From: Hydractinia symbiolongicarpus
Lineage: Eukaryota; Cnidaria; Hydrozoa; Anthoathecata; Hydractiniidae
NCBI RefSeq assembly: GCF_029227915.1
Contig: NC_079887.1
Location: 19,529,650-19,593,649, forward strand
Direction: 5' to 3'
Length of the DNA stretch: 64,000 nucleotides
Shown piece after piece: positions 34,420 to 48,700 of this stretch. The translations under genes were made by a program, and so were the position numbers. The first letter of the stretch is position 1. Every line of letters begins with the position of its first letter. The notes under the pieces are model-generated. The model was not told the DNA's origin. It made no database searches and was given only the letters and a program-made list of their open reading frames with translations.

Positions 34420-35450
34420 TGATAATTTAAGGTTAGATTTTTTTGTGTGATATGACAAAAAATTTACAGAATAGGATTCAATGTCATATATTCTAGAACT
34501 GAGTAACCTTTTTAATATTTTTTAATGTTGTATTGTAGTTTAAACTAGATCTTATGACTGAATGACATTTCTCATCTTTAGATGCTGATGCAGAACAATA
34601 TCAATCATGCTGCTATAACCTATTGTACATATCTATGTTTTATTAAATGCTATCAGAGCAATTCTTTTTTAATTTGATATCGCTAACTATTGTCTGACCT
34701 GATCAAGAGACCGTAATTTTTGGTTTGCTTTTGTCTAATTTGAGTCCCTGTTCAGATCTTTGTCTGACCTGCTGATAGGACCGCATTTTTTGGTAAGCTC
34801 GACCATTTATGTATTACATAGTTAGTATAGAACACAAATATTGAGTTTGGGCTTTATAGTCATTGTTTTTTTTTACCTTTAAAAGTTGTTTAAAATAGGG
34901 ATTTGGGGCGAGACGCGGTCTGACTAGGCCAAGAGACCCAAATTTTTGGTCAGCTTTATGACCACTGACATTACACTATGTTAGAGAATATTTGTGCAAA
35001 ATTTGGAGTTTGTAGCTTATGGGGACAAATTAAGGTCCTAAAATGGTCTTTGAGGGGGGTCTGACCCAGTCTTAAGACCCAATTTTTCGGTAAGCTTTAT
35101 CATTTTTCAGATTCTCTCATATAATGACACACGTACTAAGTTTTAAGCTTTGAGAATTATGGACTAAATAGGAGTCTCGAATTAGGGTAATTTTAGGGGC
35201 CTGGGACCCAAACGACCCCAAATTGAGTAAGCTGACCATGTGATTTTTGTTGTCCATGATACTACCAACCTATTTAGAGGGTCAAACCTCTTGTAGAAAA
35301 TGGGACCTAAAGTTCTGTTATGAGCTCCTGGACTATTACCTTGGTTAGAAAATATTAGCGCGGGTCATTTTACCTTCAGAAAACGAAGTATAAACATCAC
35401 ATTAACTAATCACCTTCATTGTTTTTATTATCTTACTTGATGTCTACAAA
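34420..35450. repeat. Decayed tandem repeat, about 140-bp period
   Basis: No gene. The phrase TCTGAC(C/T)..., followed by a GAGACC/GGACC-type string, TTTTTGGT(A/C)AGCTT and ATGACC/ACCATTT, recurs at about 34692, 34762, 34918, 35060 and weakly at 35195. Spacings are 70, 156, 142 and 135 bases. Divergence between copies is high. Confidence 0.55.
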
Positions 35451-35660
35451 ATGAATTATGATATAATATCTCGTATGAATGTGGAAGAGCTTAAAAAGTA
35501 TTTAACACTGCGGGTATTAAAAGTTACTGGGAGGAAAGAAGAGCTCATGTATTTTATGCTGTTGAAAACAACGTGCAACGTGCATATTAATTTTGACAGT
35601 CAAAAGTGGTTTTTTTTACCAAACTTGAATTGGTGGCATACTATCAGGAGCATTACTTGA
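35451..35660 (+). pseudogene. SAP-domain fragment of the SAP-SWIM-YqaJ type
   Basis: The first 35 residues form a clear SAP motif: MNVEELKKYLTLRVLKVTGR and KEELMYFML. After about 35565 the +1 frame (AVENNVQRAY) looks more natural than the annotated frame, pointing to a frameshift. No SWIM or nuclease region follows. A relic of the same protein family as 13516-19075. Confidence 0.55.
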
Positions 35661-35832
35661 GGACAATTTATAACAGCTAGAGCGATTGATTGCAGGAAAG
35701 AGGGAGAACATAAAAGCACATACAAAACAGCTATTTTTATAGCTACAAATTAAAAATATTTTACGCAAAAAAAAGGAAGCACTATCAACGACATTTTCTG
35801 TAAATAATATACGCCACCTTTTACTTTCTTAC

Positions 35833-35900
35833 ACTCTTGTAGTTGGTATGATCCTTTTGAAATATTCCTAAGGATCCCAGGTTCGAATCCTGGCAGGAGT
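35833..35900 (+). other. tRNA-like sequence (degenerate)
   Basis: Acceptor ends ACTCTTG and CAGGAGT pair over 7 bp (one G-T). The T arm CCAGG TTCGAAT CCTGG is perfect and contains a consensus box B. The D arm is shortened (GTTGGTATGAT) and the anticodon arm is irregular, so I do not call a functional tRNA. Confidence 0.4.
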
Positions 35901-36779
35901 TGTTTGCTATATTTATAGGCTTAACATAAAACAAAGTATCTAAAACAGAAATAAAATACATGCTTTATGCATGTTCTATGCCAAAATAATGTGTTTTATT
36001 ATTTGTAGCTATAAAAATAGCTGTTTTTCAAAAGATTGGAACCAGTTGGTTATGTTGTTTTCTTCTTCTTCTTTGATTTCGGTTTGATCAACAGAGGCTT
36101 CAAATTACAGAGTTTTCACAATATCATCCACATGGTGTAGCATGGTAATGGGTAAGACGTTCTATAGGGGGATTTAACCACACTCCTTTCTAATTTTTCC
36201 TCGTGAAGAGAACAAGATTCAGCTCTCCACTTATAAATCCTGGCATTGCTGTTATAATACCATTAACCGCGTTAAAATTCATAATGGCAGAATGATATGT
36301 CTACTTGGTGTATTCTTTCACTTGTAAATAACTCACGAGGAATGCTATTTCGCACCTTCTGCAATATTCTCCACGCCACGCGCGAAGGGCGTCAGCGGTG
36401 ATTTTATGTACGCTGACCAGCATTTTACGCATTCACATACTTCTAGCAAAAAAAAGTAAAAATACGGTCACGTACTTGTAGCCACTTCGATGATTTTTAT
36501 GGAGCGCCAGCTTATTATATAGTTAAGTTCACCTTAATTACATTGATTTTCCCTATATTTTTACCTTCAACATACATTTTAAAAGTATTAGTATGTTTAC
36601 TCTGTAATTTCAGCCGTAATTTGAGCAAAAAACTTTTTTAAAAAAAGACAAAAAAAGACTGACATTAAGATGTGCAAATAGCGCGACATGTAATGTTTGC
36701 ATTGTAACTAGTGCGATGTAAAGATGACACTAAAAGGAAAACAAAATTCTAACGTTCACGGGAGAAAAAAGAAGAGACG

Positions 36780-39700
36780 ATGCTGGCCTTAATACTTTGT
36801 ATATGCTTTTTGTTATCAGTTAACACACAGGAACTGTTGGTAAGTTTCTTTTTTACTTAGTAATAGCTTTTGGTTACACCAAATCAGCAGGATATAGCTA
36901 GCTAGCTATAATCGATAAAGCTTGTGAATCCACTTAGGCAGCAGGAACATGTCAACATTAAGATGGCCCCTAATAAATGAATGTTTACATTTTCCGCGGT
37001 AAGCCCTTCGGTCTCTATAACAACTGCGTGACAAGCAGAAAAATGTGGAAGGTCTTTTTCAACTTCTGATTGGCCTTTTTCGGCGATTCGGTTCAGCTTC
37101 GTTGCTGTAGTGATGATTCGCCTTTTTTAAAATTTTGCAGGGTGAAAACAAACCTTGTTTGTAGGGGGGAGAATGCTAAAAAATGTGGAAATGAAAGAAT
37201 AATTAGCTATAAGGAAAGGTAACCACAATAAAAATCTTTCTGGAAATGATGCTTAGCTATCTAGCTAGATTTTGCTCCAAAAAATTATCTGTGCTCAAAC
37301 TTTCTAACATTGTTCTTAAAACTTCAAAATGTGTCTAGCTCTGCACTCTTGTCACCTCCAAAAAAATTGTTATGACGTCAAACCGAATCACTGAATATTT
37401 ATATAAAGTTGTAAATGATACCTTTGTGTGAAGAAACAGATTAAAAAGGACCTCACTTCACCCATAGCCCCCATCTTTTTGCCTGCCACTCAATTGTTAA
37501 AGCCAAAAGGTCTTACCACAGAAAATGTAAACATTCAAAAAGGTCTACATGGCTTACTTCTCTCCAATTTAAAAACACTTCTTTTCTATGATCCAACAGC
37601 TCTCTTCTGTATTCTTACACATCTCTTCTGCATTTTGACATTTCTCTTCTGCACTTAACACTGGTAGCTTGGGGGTAAAACGTTCACTTCAAGAGGGTGC
37701 TGATAAGTCACAAACGCCCGCATATATAAGGACGAGTTCGGGTGACTTTTCAAATTAAATTGGCGGTTGTCCTCTGAAACCACACGCACTTTCCCGAACT
37801 CGCCCAGAGCATACCCGAAATGCAATTTCTTGTAACATACCATGTGGACGATTGTTGGAAGAAGGTGCTTTATAAGTTTATGTATAAGTTATTCATGAAG
37901 TAAATCTTATTAAAAACCATCAAAAACAGTTTGTTTTTTTGGGGCATTGTTTGGGTCTATGCAGGTTTTTTCATGCGAATCATCACTACGGCAACGAAGC
38001 TGAACCGAATCACCGAAAATGTCAATCAGAAGTTATGGATCTATACACTCCCTAATAGAAAGCCTCAAAAATGTATCGGTAGAAAGAACTGGGCTGAAAA
38101 AGACCTTCCACATTTTTCCTATGAGTTATGGAATTATATTGCTTCATGATAACATGACCATTCTCAGTACCTCTAGATGGCTATAAACTTGAGTTGTGAG
38201 GTATACATTTTAGTAAAGCTGTTTGGTATACCAATTCATGTACACAATTAAAAACAAACATCAGATTTTGGAGTTTGATGTAATCAGGAATTTTTAAAAT
38301 TTTACTAGATAGAAAAATCTACTTGATTTGTTGCAAAATTTATAATTCTAACTGATCTTTTTTGTAGTTTAAATATCTCAGATCTTAATGATATTGCTTG
38401 ACAATTTGACAATCATAAGTTAAGTGTGAGTTAAACAATGCAGCATGAATAGATTTAAGAGTAGTTCTTTGCAAATAGTATCTGAGTTTTGTCAGAATAC
38501 CATTTGCTCTAGATAGTTTTCGCTTTAGCTGATTTTAGATAGATAGATAGATAGATAGATATAGATAAATAGATAGATAGATGTGCATATTTTACATGGC
38601 TAGCCTGACAAATATCAAGGGGTATACCCTGTTTATAATTTCCAGGAGGGGCCATGGCTTACATGGAGAGTCCTAGAGTATTTAATGCTCATTTTGAGCT
38701 ACGCAGACCCAATTAGGGCCTGTGCTCTTTTGGACAACTCTTGGCAACATCCAATGGGCCACACAGTGTGCCATCTCCCCAATTTCCCTCACATGGCTTG
38801 GGTTAACCCTGGCTATGGTAACATTCACTCGCCCATGTTGAATAGCCGTCAAGAGGAATCGAACCCTGGCCTCCTGCACAAAGTACGAGAGCTATAACCA
38901 CTAATCTATGGCGCCAATAGCAAGGGTCCAAGAATGGAGCCCTGTGGTACTCCATGTTTTAGCAAATAATTGTTGGATTGATATCCATTCAAAGTAACAA
39001 ATTGTTTTCTATTATGTAAATAACTCTGGAACCAATAGTAAGACTTTCCCCTAATGCCATAGCATCTAATCTTTTGTAGTAAAATTTCATGATTGACAGT
39101 ATCAAATGCCTTTTGTAGATCAAGAAAAACACCTTTCCCTGATCTGACTCACTTCTTTTCAGTTCAGTGATGCTCATCAAGGCATGATTTATTGAGTTTT
39201 TTGATCTGAATTCAAATTGAAGGTTGTAGAAAACATTTTCTTGGTTTAAGAATGAACTGACCCTGTCATGCATTGGTTTTTCAAGAATTTTGCTAATAAT
39301 TGAGAGTAATGAAATTGGTCGGTAATTAGTACAGAAGTACAGAGTAACCCTATAGTACAGAGCTTGTCTCCTTTTTTGAAGACAGGAATAACCTTGGCAA
39401 TTTTTAGGTAATTTGGGAAATTACCAGTTTGAAAAGACATATTTATTTTTCAGTAAGGGGCTTGAAAAAAATTTCTCTGTATTTTTTTGGATGACCAGTA
39501 GCTTTTGTGTCATTGAGTTTTTTAATTAAATTTTCTACTTCTATGTTGTTGGTTGGTCTTAGGAAAAGAGATTTTTCTATTGCTCGAGGAAGATAATCAG
39601 AAAAGCTATAATTTGTGGTGATTAGTTTTATTTCTAGGCTCTCTGCTATGGTACCACAGAAAGAGTTAAAATTATTGGAAACTATTGATGGATTATTTGT

Positions 39701-42700
39701 AATTTTACAATTCAGTTTAAGAGATGTAGGTTGACTGGATTTCTTAGATCTCATGTTTACTAATTCGTTAATTCCTCAACACAATCCATTATATTTCAAA
39801 AAGGCAAAAATGCCTGGGGACGAGGGTTGTCAGTTATTCAAAAACTTGAGTTATCAAAATTCAGCTCACTTAATATTCCGGACCAGAATTGGGTCTGGGA
39901 ATTTTTTGAGTTCATGGAAGAGAAGTGCTTCTAACTTTGAAAGAGAAGTGTTTCGGACGGAAGAGAAGATTTGGGAGGAAAGAAGTGTTTTTATTAAGAC
40001 GAGGAGTGTGCCGTAGGGGCCGTCGTATCAACAATGATGGAACAATGGAAAAGATCTGGCATTTGAATTTTGATGCTGTCAGCATTGCCCCGTGGATACA
40101 CAATTTTTTTCCCTCTAATTGGTTTACCCATTGCCTCTTTTGTGTAGAGCTTAAAATGCAATCAAGAAAGCAGTCTTATCGATATTCAAAACTGGATATG
40201 TTTTGAATATATCTTTGCAAGGGAGCAGCAACGATCGGGGGAAAATGGGAGAAACAGGAAACAACATAATCAGGGGAAAAATGGGAAAATGGTTTTAGTG
40301 CGTTTTCATATTACAAATCTGTTAACAAAATGTTAAAAAGAAACTTTTGGCTTTGGGAGAAGTATAGATAGTATACCTTTAAAGCAACAGAACCAATCTA
40401 ATTTGTATGAAATACAAGTAAAATGATGGCTTTTGAAAAACATTACCTTAATTTCTGTTTGATTGAAACAAACACGCAGAAAAGTAGAAAAGAAGCATTG
40501 GAAAATATCCTTTTTAGTGATATATTTTGTAACAATTTTTATTTAGCTTAAGATATTATATTAGAGGAATTTGTCAGAAAAAGAAGGTAAATAAATTGTG
40601 TTTTTTTCACGAAATCTGGACATATATCCACGTTTAAAAATAATGGACATATATATCCATTTTCGGATATCAATCAGACTGGAATGTGTATTACTGAAGA
40701 TATTATTTCGGTTTGTCTGTTCAGTATTTATTCATATTACTGGTAATCCTGGAAATAATCATTTCTTGAACATGATAGTTTAGTAGAAGCGACGTTTTGG
40801 GAGATCCTTCTCCCATCATCAGGCAAAGTAAAATGATTTTGAGAATGTATTTATATAATTGCAGAGGATCGAAATTCATCAAAATTAACCAATCAGGAAC
40901 ACGCTGATAATTACAGTTAATTACGGTACTTAACATTTTTGGAACATGATGGAGATAACTACTTCTTCTGTAGGGCTGGTAACCAAATCTCAGGAAGTTG
41001 ATACGATATGCTATTTATGTGTTGTCACGTTCTACACTGTTAATAGTTTCTTTTATCTTCCTAGCCGTTGTTTTAAATTCTCTGTTGACAGAGTGTAATA
41101 TTAGCATTGTAGTTACCCAGAAGTCATCTACAAATTTTATTTTTACTGTGTAACCCGATTAACCTGAGCGACCTGGACAGAAGCGGGTCGTTACTTTAAG
41201 TATTCCGCAAAGGTAATTAATTTGCCCCAGGACCTTGGTGCTCTTATTCGGACTGGTAGTACCTCCCTTGTTTTTAGACAGGCTTTTTTACAGGCAACCC
41301 CAGTGCGTTCAAAGTCCTTGTCAGTTTTGTCTCAGGCTGTTTTATCAAGAACATCCAAAAAGGTGACTATGTCATTTTTTACTTTTTTCTACAGTTCGAT
41401 CTTTAGATAAATTTACCTTAAAACTTTTCAGTGGATTTCATCCCTCTGTTATATTAGTGTCACAACAAGTGAATTTTCCTCATTGCTGCTTGCTTGGAAT
41501 AACTTAATCCACACTTTTTATTTCTTTTTCCCTCACCAAGTATCCGAACTCTTACAATATCATTCATTCATGTGTGATTTTGCAGCTCAATGTACATTTC
41601 CAGCTGGTCCACTACAACCGGATGTTTCAATACCAAATGGCTTTTTATTCTACTCTTTCTTAGAATAGGGTGGATGACAATCTTTACAACTGCTATCTGC
41701 GAAATCGCTCCTATTCAAGTGTTGTGCTATCGATGTAGAACATATGCCCTTTGCCAGGTGTGACAAAGACACAGACAGGTCAACATCTTCATTTTTTAGA
41801 TCTTCAGGAGTGCAGCCCTTTTGTGCCCCCCAGACCTCTACTTCTACATCATTTGGCTTGCAGTTCTTCTGTGCCTCTCACAACCTCGATCCCAGGGCCT
41901 GTAGCGTTTTTTGATATGAGGATGAAACGCATACGAGGCCCTGGTACAACTGACTTACTCAACCAATGAGATTGCGTGTACAGCTTTTTTAAATTATGTT
42001 AAAAAGATAATTAATGCAAAAGTTTTTTTGCAAGCACTGCATTTTTTTATCCACAACAAATATGGCGATAAGCATTACGAAGATTTTGGTTACTTGTTTA
42101 TGAAGAAAATATTTATATTCACGTTATTTTTGACTTCCTTGCATTGTTTACAAATTTATCAAAGCTGTTCAAAATTTTTAAACATTACTTTTGTTTCCTT
42201 ACTGATGGTGAAAAAGACGAATGGAATAGTGCGACGAACATCCTGTCCTGTTGGGACACAATACTTAATTTTAAAAAACTGAAAATTTTATTTTTGTTTT
42301 CATATGCTAAAAGGTAAAGCAAAACTTCATACAGATGAAACTCTGTAGTGTGTAAGCTGACAGCTAACACAACAATGACAACCAATTTTTCTTAAAATGC
42401 CACATGTGTTAGGAGATATCTTTTAACAAAATACTAATATTGAAAAATAAATGGAAATAAATTAAGGAATACAGTATAGCTATAGCTGTATATATAAAAA
42501 AAATAAATATATTTGTATTATATATATATACAAGAAATCACAACTATTCTTGCGGTTGGATTTGCGTCACAGCACTGGTTGAACCAATCACGGGCCAGTA
42601 TTCAGGTTAAGCAGCCATTATGAAATGGTGTACAAATGCCGTAATCATAATGTTTTTGTGGTGAAACCTTCATAACTACAATACTGCATTTTTTAAGGAA

Positions 42701-45700
42701 TTCTTTTTTTTTTAGTCAAATCTTTAATATGTTTTAGATACTGCTTAATTTTTGTCATGTTGCGACATTTTAACGCCGTTTTGTTTGTAAATTCTGTTTA
42801 ATTAAGGCTGCTACTGTGAAGGTTTGACCCTGAAAAGTTCACTTTGTACCCCATCGGAGAGCAACGAATGAGAACATTTCGACCGCAAGAATATAACATA
42901 TTGTTTTTAGGCAATGAGAAAGAAAATATCACAACACATAAGTTTATGGTGGGTGTGTTTAGTATGTGTGGGTGTGTTGAACGTAGGCTGCATGCTGAAA
43001 CAAACTTAAAACAGTTTAGTGAAATATTCGAAAGTATTGGAACCTCAAATATCGCAATTATGCAAACTACTGTAATACTGTTGTAAATGTGGATCTGAAA
43101 ACAATTAAAGATTTTCCGCCAGATTGCTCAAATAAGCTTTCAGAAAAATTACATTGTAAAGAGCGTTATATTATCACCAAAAACTCATTAATGTCATTTT
43201 GTTTTAAACACCTAGTGCTGATATTATGTTAAGTATAATATAATCTTGCCAATGCTTCTTGCCCTCATCGACCAGACCGTCCAAATTGCTGCATATATAC
43301 ATATACATTCAATGGTCTTCAATTGTACTTGGTGGACTTATATGGTAGATTTGTTTGATAATGGTGCATAAACTGCTATGCCAAGAGCAGAGGTTGCTAT
43401 AATAACCCAAACGTCAGATTGCAACTTCAAGAAGAATTTGGTTTTACATGGTCTTTGTTTGTGGTGTGTGAAGTTGCACAATTGAACAATTACTAGATGT
43501 TGTTATGTTTTTAATGTATATACTTGTTTGTTTAATATGTTATTTTTTATAACCTTAATCTGCAATATTTCGTCCTTGCCAGCTTTTCCCTTTTTTATGC
43601 GGTATACATTTTTTCTGTTTGGATTGAGAGATTTTTGTTAAGGTTCTTATTCAAAATATAGTATGTTTCATTCTAGTCACTGTTTTTCCTGTTATCCGGT
43701 TGTTATAGATATTCTTAAGTATAAGTAAGTATAAGTAATTGGTCATATAGCTATATATATATATATAGCTATATATAAGTATATATAAAGTACAAAACAG
43801 GTGTTGAAGCAGTAAGCCTCGTCAATAACACAAGCTTTGACATTTTTTGATAAATTTCTAATTTCATTAAATATTTTTTTCTTTCACTCAAAATTGCCTC
43901 AATAATGACCATCCAATACAAATGATGAAAACACATCTTCTATATTATTGTTAAGACAGAGATCCTCAAACAACATCTGTACAGCATTCTTCTCAAAGAT
44001 TAAACCACGTAAATTGTATCAAGTCATTCCTATACATCTTCAGGAAGATTCACTTGATCTTTAATAATTGCATTTGGTAGCTAGCTAACAGTTGAAAAAT
44101 TAAAGGTTTTCCATATGCTTTTGATAAAAATCCAATGACGTCCTTGTCCTCATACTATTGAAAATTTCGGCCCCCTAAAGATCTCTTTTTCTCCAACTTT
44201 GCTGAATGGTGTCCATCCTTTCATCTGTTATTTTGCAGCTGGTGTAAATTATTCTATAATATTTATAAGTGCTGTAGTTTTTACTACATGTATGATACAC
44301 CACAAAATGACTAGAAAGTCAATAAGGGTTGTATCTATTCTGGAATTGTACGGTGTATAGCTAGGTACCTCTAGCTACAAAAACCCAGCAAAACACTTTA
44401 CAAATTCACGCCACTAAAACACCATCTTTGATTGAAACGTCACGCATACATTACTTTTCTCTGCATGCTTAGTTTTGGGTGAATTTTAAGTCTGTTGTAC
44501 CAGGGCCTCGTACGCGTTTCATCCTCATATCAAAAATCGCTACAGGCCCTGGGATCGAGGTTGTGCCTCTCAGTCTTCTTACAGGTTCCATGGGGCTTTA
44601 GCCAAGCACAGCACAGCAACTTGCAGATGCTTCAACTCAACTGGCCATTGCACCAACGGTCAGTGTTTCGCCCACAGTGTAACTTGTGTGAGCAGGCCCA
44701 TTCGGCCATACAGTATTCCATTGGGCATAAAAAATTTAATCAAATCCACTGGCAACAATCCTTAATGCTTCATCAATGTTTCTTATTTAAAGTTTTTTTA
44801 AGGGATCATCCATGTAAATTTTCAGTTTCGTATATGGTCTTGGGTCTGGCTTTGACATTGTGTCTTAAAGGCCATTCATACCTTCATCACTCTGAAATTT
44901 GTTATTGGCTTGGTGCAATCAATTTCCAGTCTGGCAAGCTATCGGTAATGAACTTGTACGTGTTCATTTATCTGGTCTATTTTTGACACCGCCCATTCAC
45001 CTATTTTACTGTTCTCCCCTGGGTGCAGTACCAAAGAAAGATGGGAGTTTTCGCCTCATTTTAATATTGTCTTCACCTAGAGGTGCCGTACTTAATAAGG
45101 GTATATACAAAAATGACTTTTCGGTCAAGTATTCCAGATTTGATGGTGCAGCCAAACTGGTGTCTGCGTTAGGTACCAATGCCTTTGTCATTAAAATTGA
45201 CATAAAATACACTTTTTAGCTCGGTCCAGTTTGACAGGATCAATGAAGCTTACTTGGGTACTGTTGGCTGGGATATTATTTTGTCGATAAATATCTCCCT
45301 TTTGGTAGCCGTTTATCCCCTGTTGTGTTCTTACATTCTCAGATCTTTTTGTTTCATTATGGTACTAGGATTCCAATCGGTAATACATTATATTGATGAT
45401 TTTTTGGGGTGTGGCAAGACTAGAGACAAGGTTGCAGGACATCTACATTCTATTCGGTCCTTATGCTTAAGAGCAGGAGTTCCCTTGGCTGAAGACAAAA
45501 CGGTTGGACCTTACAGACGCTAACATTATCTAGGTTCGAGATTGATGCATCTCAGCAAATCAATCGTTTAGTAACAGAGTTATATACAGATACAGGATAA
45601 TCTATTGTTGTAATAGGAAAAAATGCACTAAGCTGTTTTCTTTGATTAATACATTGTTTTTTGCCTCTCCGGTTCTCACGCCTTGTAGAATAGAACAAAA

Positions 45701-48700
45701 TAATGTTTTTCGTAAAAAGTAGCGAAATTTTAGCATTGTAGCTAGTTAATCCTGTAAGTTAATTCTCAATTCTGTAACAAGAACAATTTGTGGAGGAGAG
45801 CATGGCAATAATATTTTTTTCTTAAAAACGTATTCTGGCCTGTCTAGTGTCATATTATTGGGGGTTTGTTTTGCGTTTAATAAATGAGCTTCAAATTTTT
45901 ACAAAGTGCGAGTGCATCCTAGTAGGCAAGAAAAGAAGGCCCACATAGGGTAAATTGACTATTTCTGTTAATTTATAGATCTTCAGGAATGAAGATGAAA
46001 AAATCGAAATACAACTATTTATTTAAAATTCAATTCCTTTAGCTCTAGAGTGAATTTTCACATTCCGTCCAAAGTTTTTGATAGTTAAGTACTGATATTT
46101 ATTATATTTTCCGGCTTTTACATTACAAAATTGTGGTATCTTCTGATGGCCCTAAAATCAGAAGGCTTGCTGAGAGTTAGAGCTTCAGATTTTATAGATG
46201 ACTAGTAAAATCTAAAAAGATCTTTAGTAAAAACAAATATTGCAGCTCAGGTAAAATGCTAAACCAACCTCAAAAATTGTTTCTAATTTCGAATGATGTA
46301 TATTTTAAAAGTTTTAGCTTAAAAAAACAAGTTAATATGCGATCTTGTGAAAAAAGCTACTCTTTAAGGTATAATCAACATGTACTTCGGGGTATGAACA
46401 TAGTGGTTTAGTTTGATAGGAGTAAAAAATCTGAAATTAAAATTGAGCCTTTGAACAAAATAACTGTAATTCAATGGCACAAAATGCTACTGGAGAGATG
46501 CAAGATATATCGAAAATTTTTTCAGGGGATATTAACTGTTATATCAAAATCAATACTGATAGCAAGGAATTAAAGTCAATTTTCAGTTTGCATTTTCTGA
46601 AGCAGCATGTACGACACCTACAAAATTAGCAGAACAATGTAATAAAGTTTGTCCCTGGTTGACCAGGGTACTTACTTTTAAAATATCGAAAACGATGCGA
46701 GATGAAGATTACTTAAATTACTAACAACAACGTAACAATGGTAATAACTCGATTAAATGATTGAAATCACAGAACAATCGTTAATTGTTGTTCTATGGCT
46801 TTAGCGGGTCGAACTTTAAAATGGGCTTCTATTTTTGTCGCCGTTTTTACTATCGAGACTAGTGAAGCACGGAAGGGTCCAGTCTAGTGTAGGATTATTA
46901 GTTTTATTAGTTTTTAGTATTGATAACAGAACTACCCTGTTAAACGGTACAAAAGGTACAAAAACCTATTATTTTTACGAATAAATCATTTTGAATTATT
47001 ATTTCATGTTCAGTTGGTTTCACCAGTTTCACCAAGCTACAACAGTTTTTTTTTTTTTTTGTGATTTGAAATTTAGGCTAGATTTGTATTTAATTACAAG
47101 GAGTTTCAACAGGCTAAAATTCTTTTTAAAAAACGAAATAAATCAGAAATAGTTGTTTTTATTGATTTTTACGTTTCATCTAGATTTCAAAAAAGCAGTG
47201 TTTACCAGCTTGCTTGAACTCATTTTTCTACTTTCACATTTTTCTTTCGTCTTTTGTTGTGCCAGTTGAAAATAATTAATTATTAACAACGTGCCACTTT
47301 TTCTGCACAATTGGAGAACTAAAGCAAATACTCCCCCGAAATACTCCTCTCTCGCAAATACTCCTCTCTATTTTGCTCTTTGCAAATGTTGTATCCTACT
47401 AGCCTTGGTTTCACTTGTATTGTAATAAAATGCATATACTTTATTTTTCTTTTGTCACTATTATGTTGAAATATTTGACTTGCGTGCAATCATTATGGAG
47501 GACTGTAATAAAACAGTAATACGTCGTAGAACTTCCTTCCGAAACGGCTGGTTTATTTCTACTAAATTCAACATAAATTTAAAAGCAATGTTTGCAGAAA
47601 ATTTCGTTAGGTGTATATAAAGTTAAATTAAATCTTCGTGAATTGTGAAATTTTATGCTTTGGCTGCTCCCAATTTCAAACAAAATGAAGAAAGTAGGAA
47701 TAGCTTTGTTTTAAAGTTTGTTTGAGATCTGTAATAAAGTATAAAGTAACATTACTTTAGAAAAAATATTTGTTTTAAATAACAAAAGAAGAAATATTTA
47801 ATTTAACCACTGATTCCCCCTTCCACAGGAATTGCATTATCTACTACTGTTTTCGTGTTAATTTGTATTGCATCTTGCACAAATGATGGCACATAAAAAT
47901 CATTTTTTGCTCTCTCTGAGAATAGAACTTTTCAATTTTTGTCTTAACCTATAAACTTAAACAAACAACAATCTCTGCCTAAGTCTTAAACATGACAACC
48001 AAAGTAAGGATTAATATTTTGCTCTTTGCAAATGTTGTATCCTACTAGCCTTGGTTTCACTTGTATTGTAATAAAATGCATATACTTTATTTTTCTTTTG
48101 TCACTTTTATGTTGAAATATTTGACTTGCGTGCAATCATTATGGAGCGCAGTAGAAAGAGAAAGTATTATTTGACAAAATTGCTGCCTTTTCTTTTATTG
48201 TGGTCAGACTTATTTTTAGTTGGTTCTAGTTAGTTTTATTGCAGTAACGTTATAAAACAACGGTCTTTCATAGGATGCCTACAAACCAATTCAGTATGAT
48301 TTTGATGGTACTGAAACCCATACAAATCATCGAGTTCGAAGAGCTACTGAAGTGTTCAGCGAAAACATAACATATACTTGCGACACATCAAGTAAGAATA
48401 TTTCACTCTCAGGCTGATTTTAACTTGTTCGCTATCTATAGTGTTTGTTTTTTTCTGAGGTCATTAAATTTAAGCTGTTTTTAGTAGGTGATACAAATAT
48501 GTTTCGCGAATGTTGCATGAAATTTTATGTTAACGTTAAGGCTAATTTTTTTTCATGGGTCCGTGTTTTGTGTTTATTTCTACCATACAATTCTTCTACC
48601 ATACAAATCTTTTTTATACTTACCACTATGGAAAAAATGACAACATTATTTATGTCACTATTGTTAACCAACCAGTTTTATAAAAAAAATAGCTGTATCC

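Noticed and set aside
42844-43086. Transposase gene in the 2.7-kb hairpin-TIR element
   Set aside because: The 80-residue ORF has no catalytic motif; the element appears non-autonomous.
47370-48146. LTR retrotransposon bounded by the 131-bp repeats
   Set aside because: Ends lack TG/CA, the interior has no coding sequence, primer-binding site or polypurine tract.
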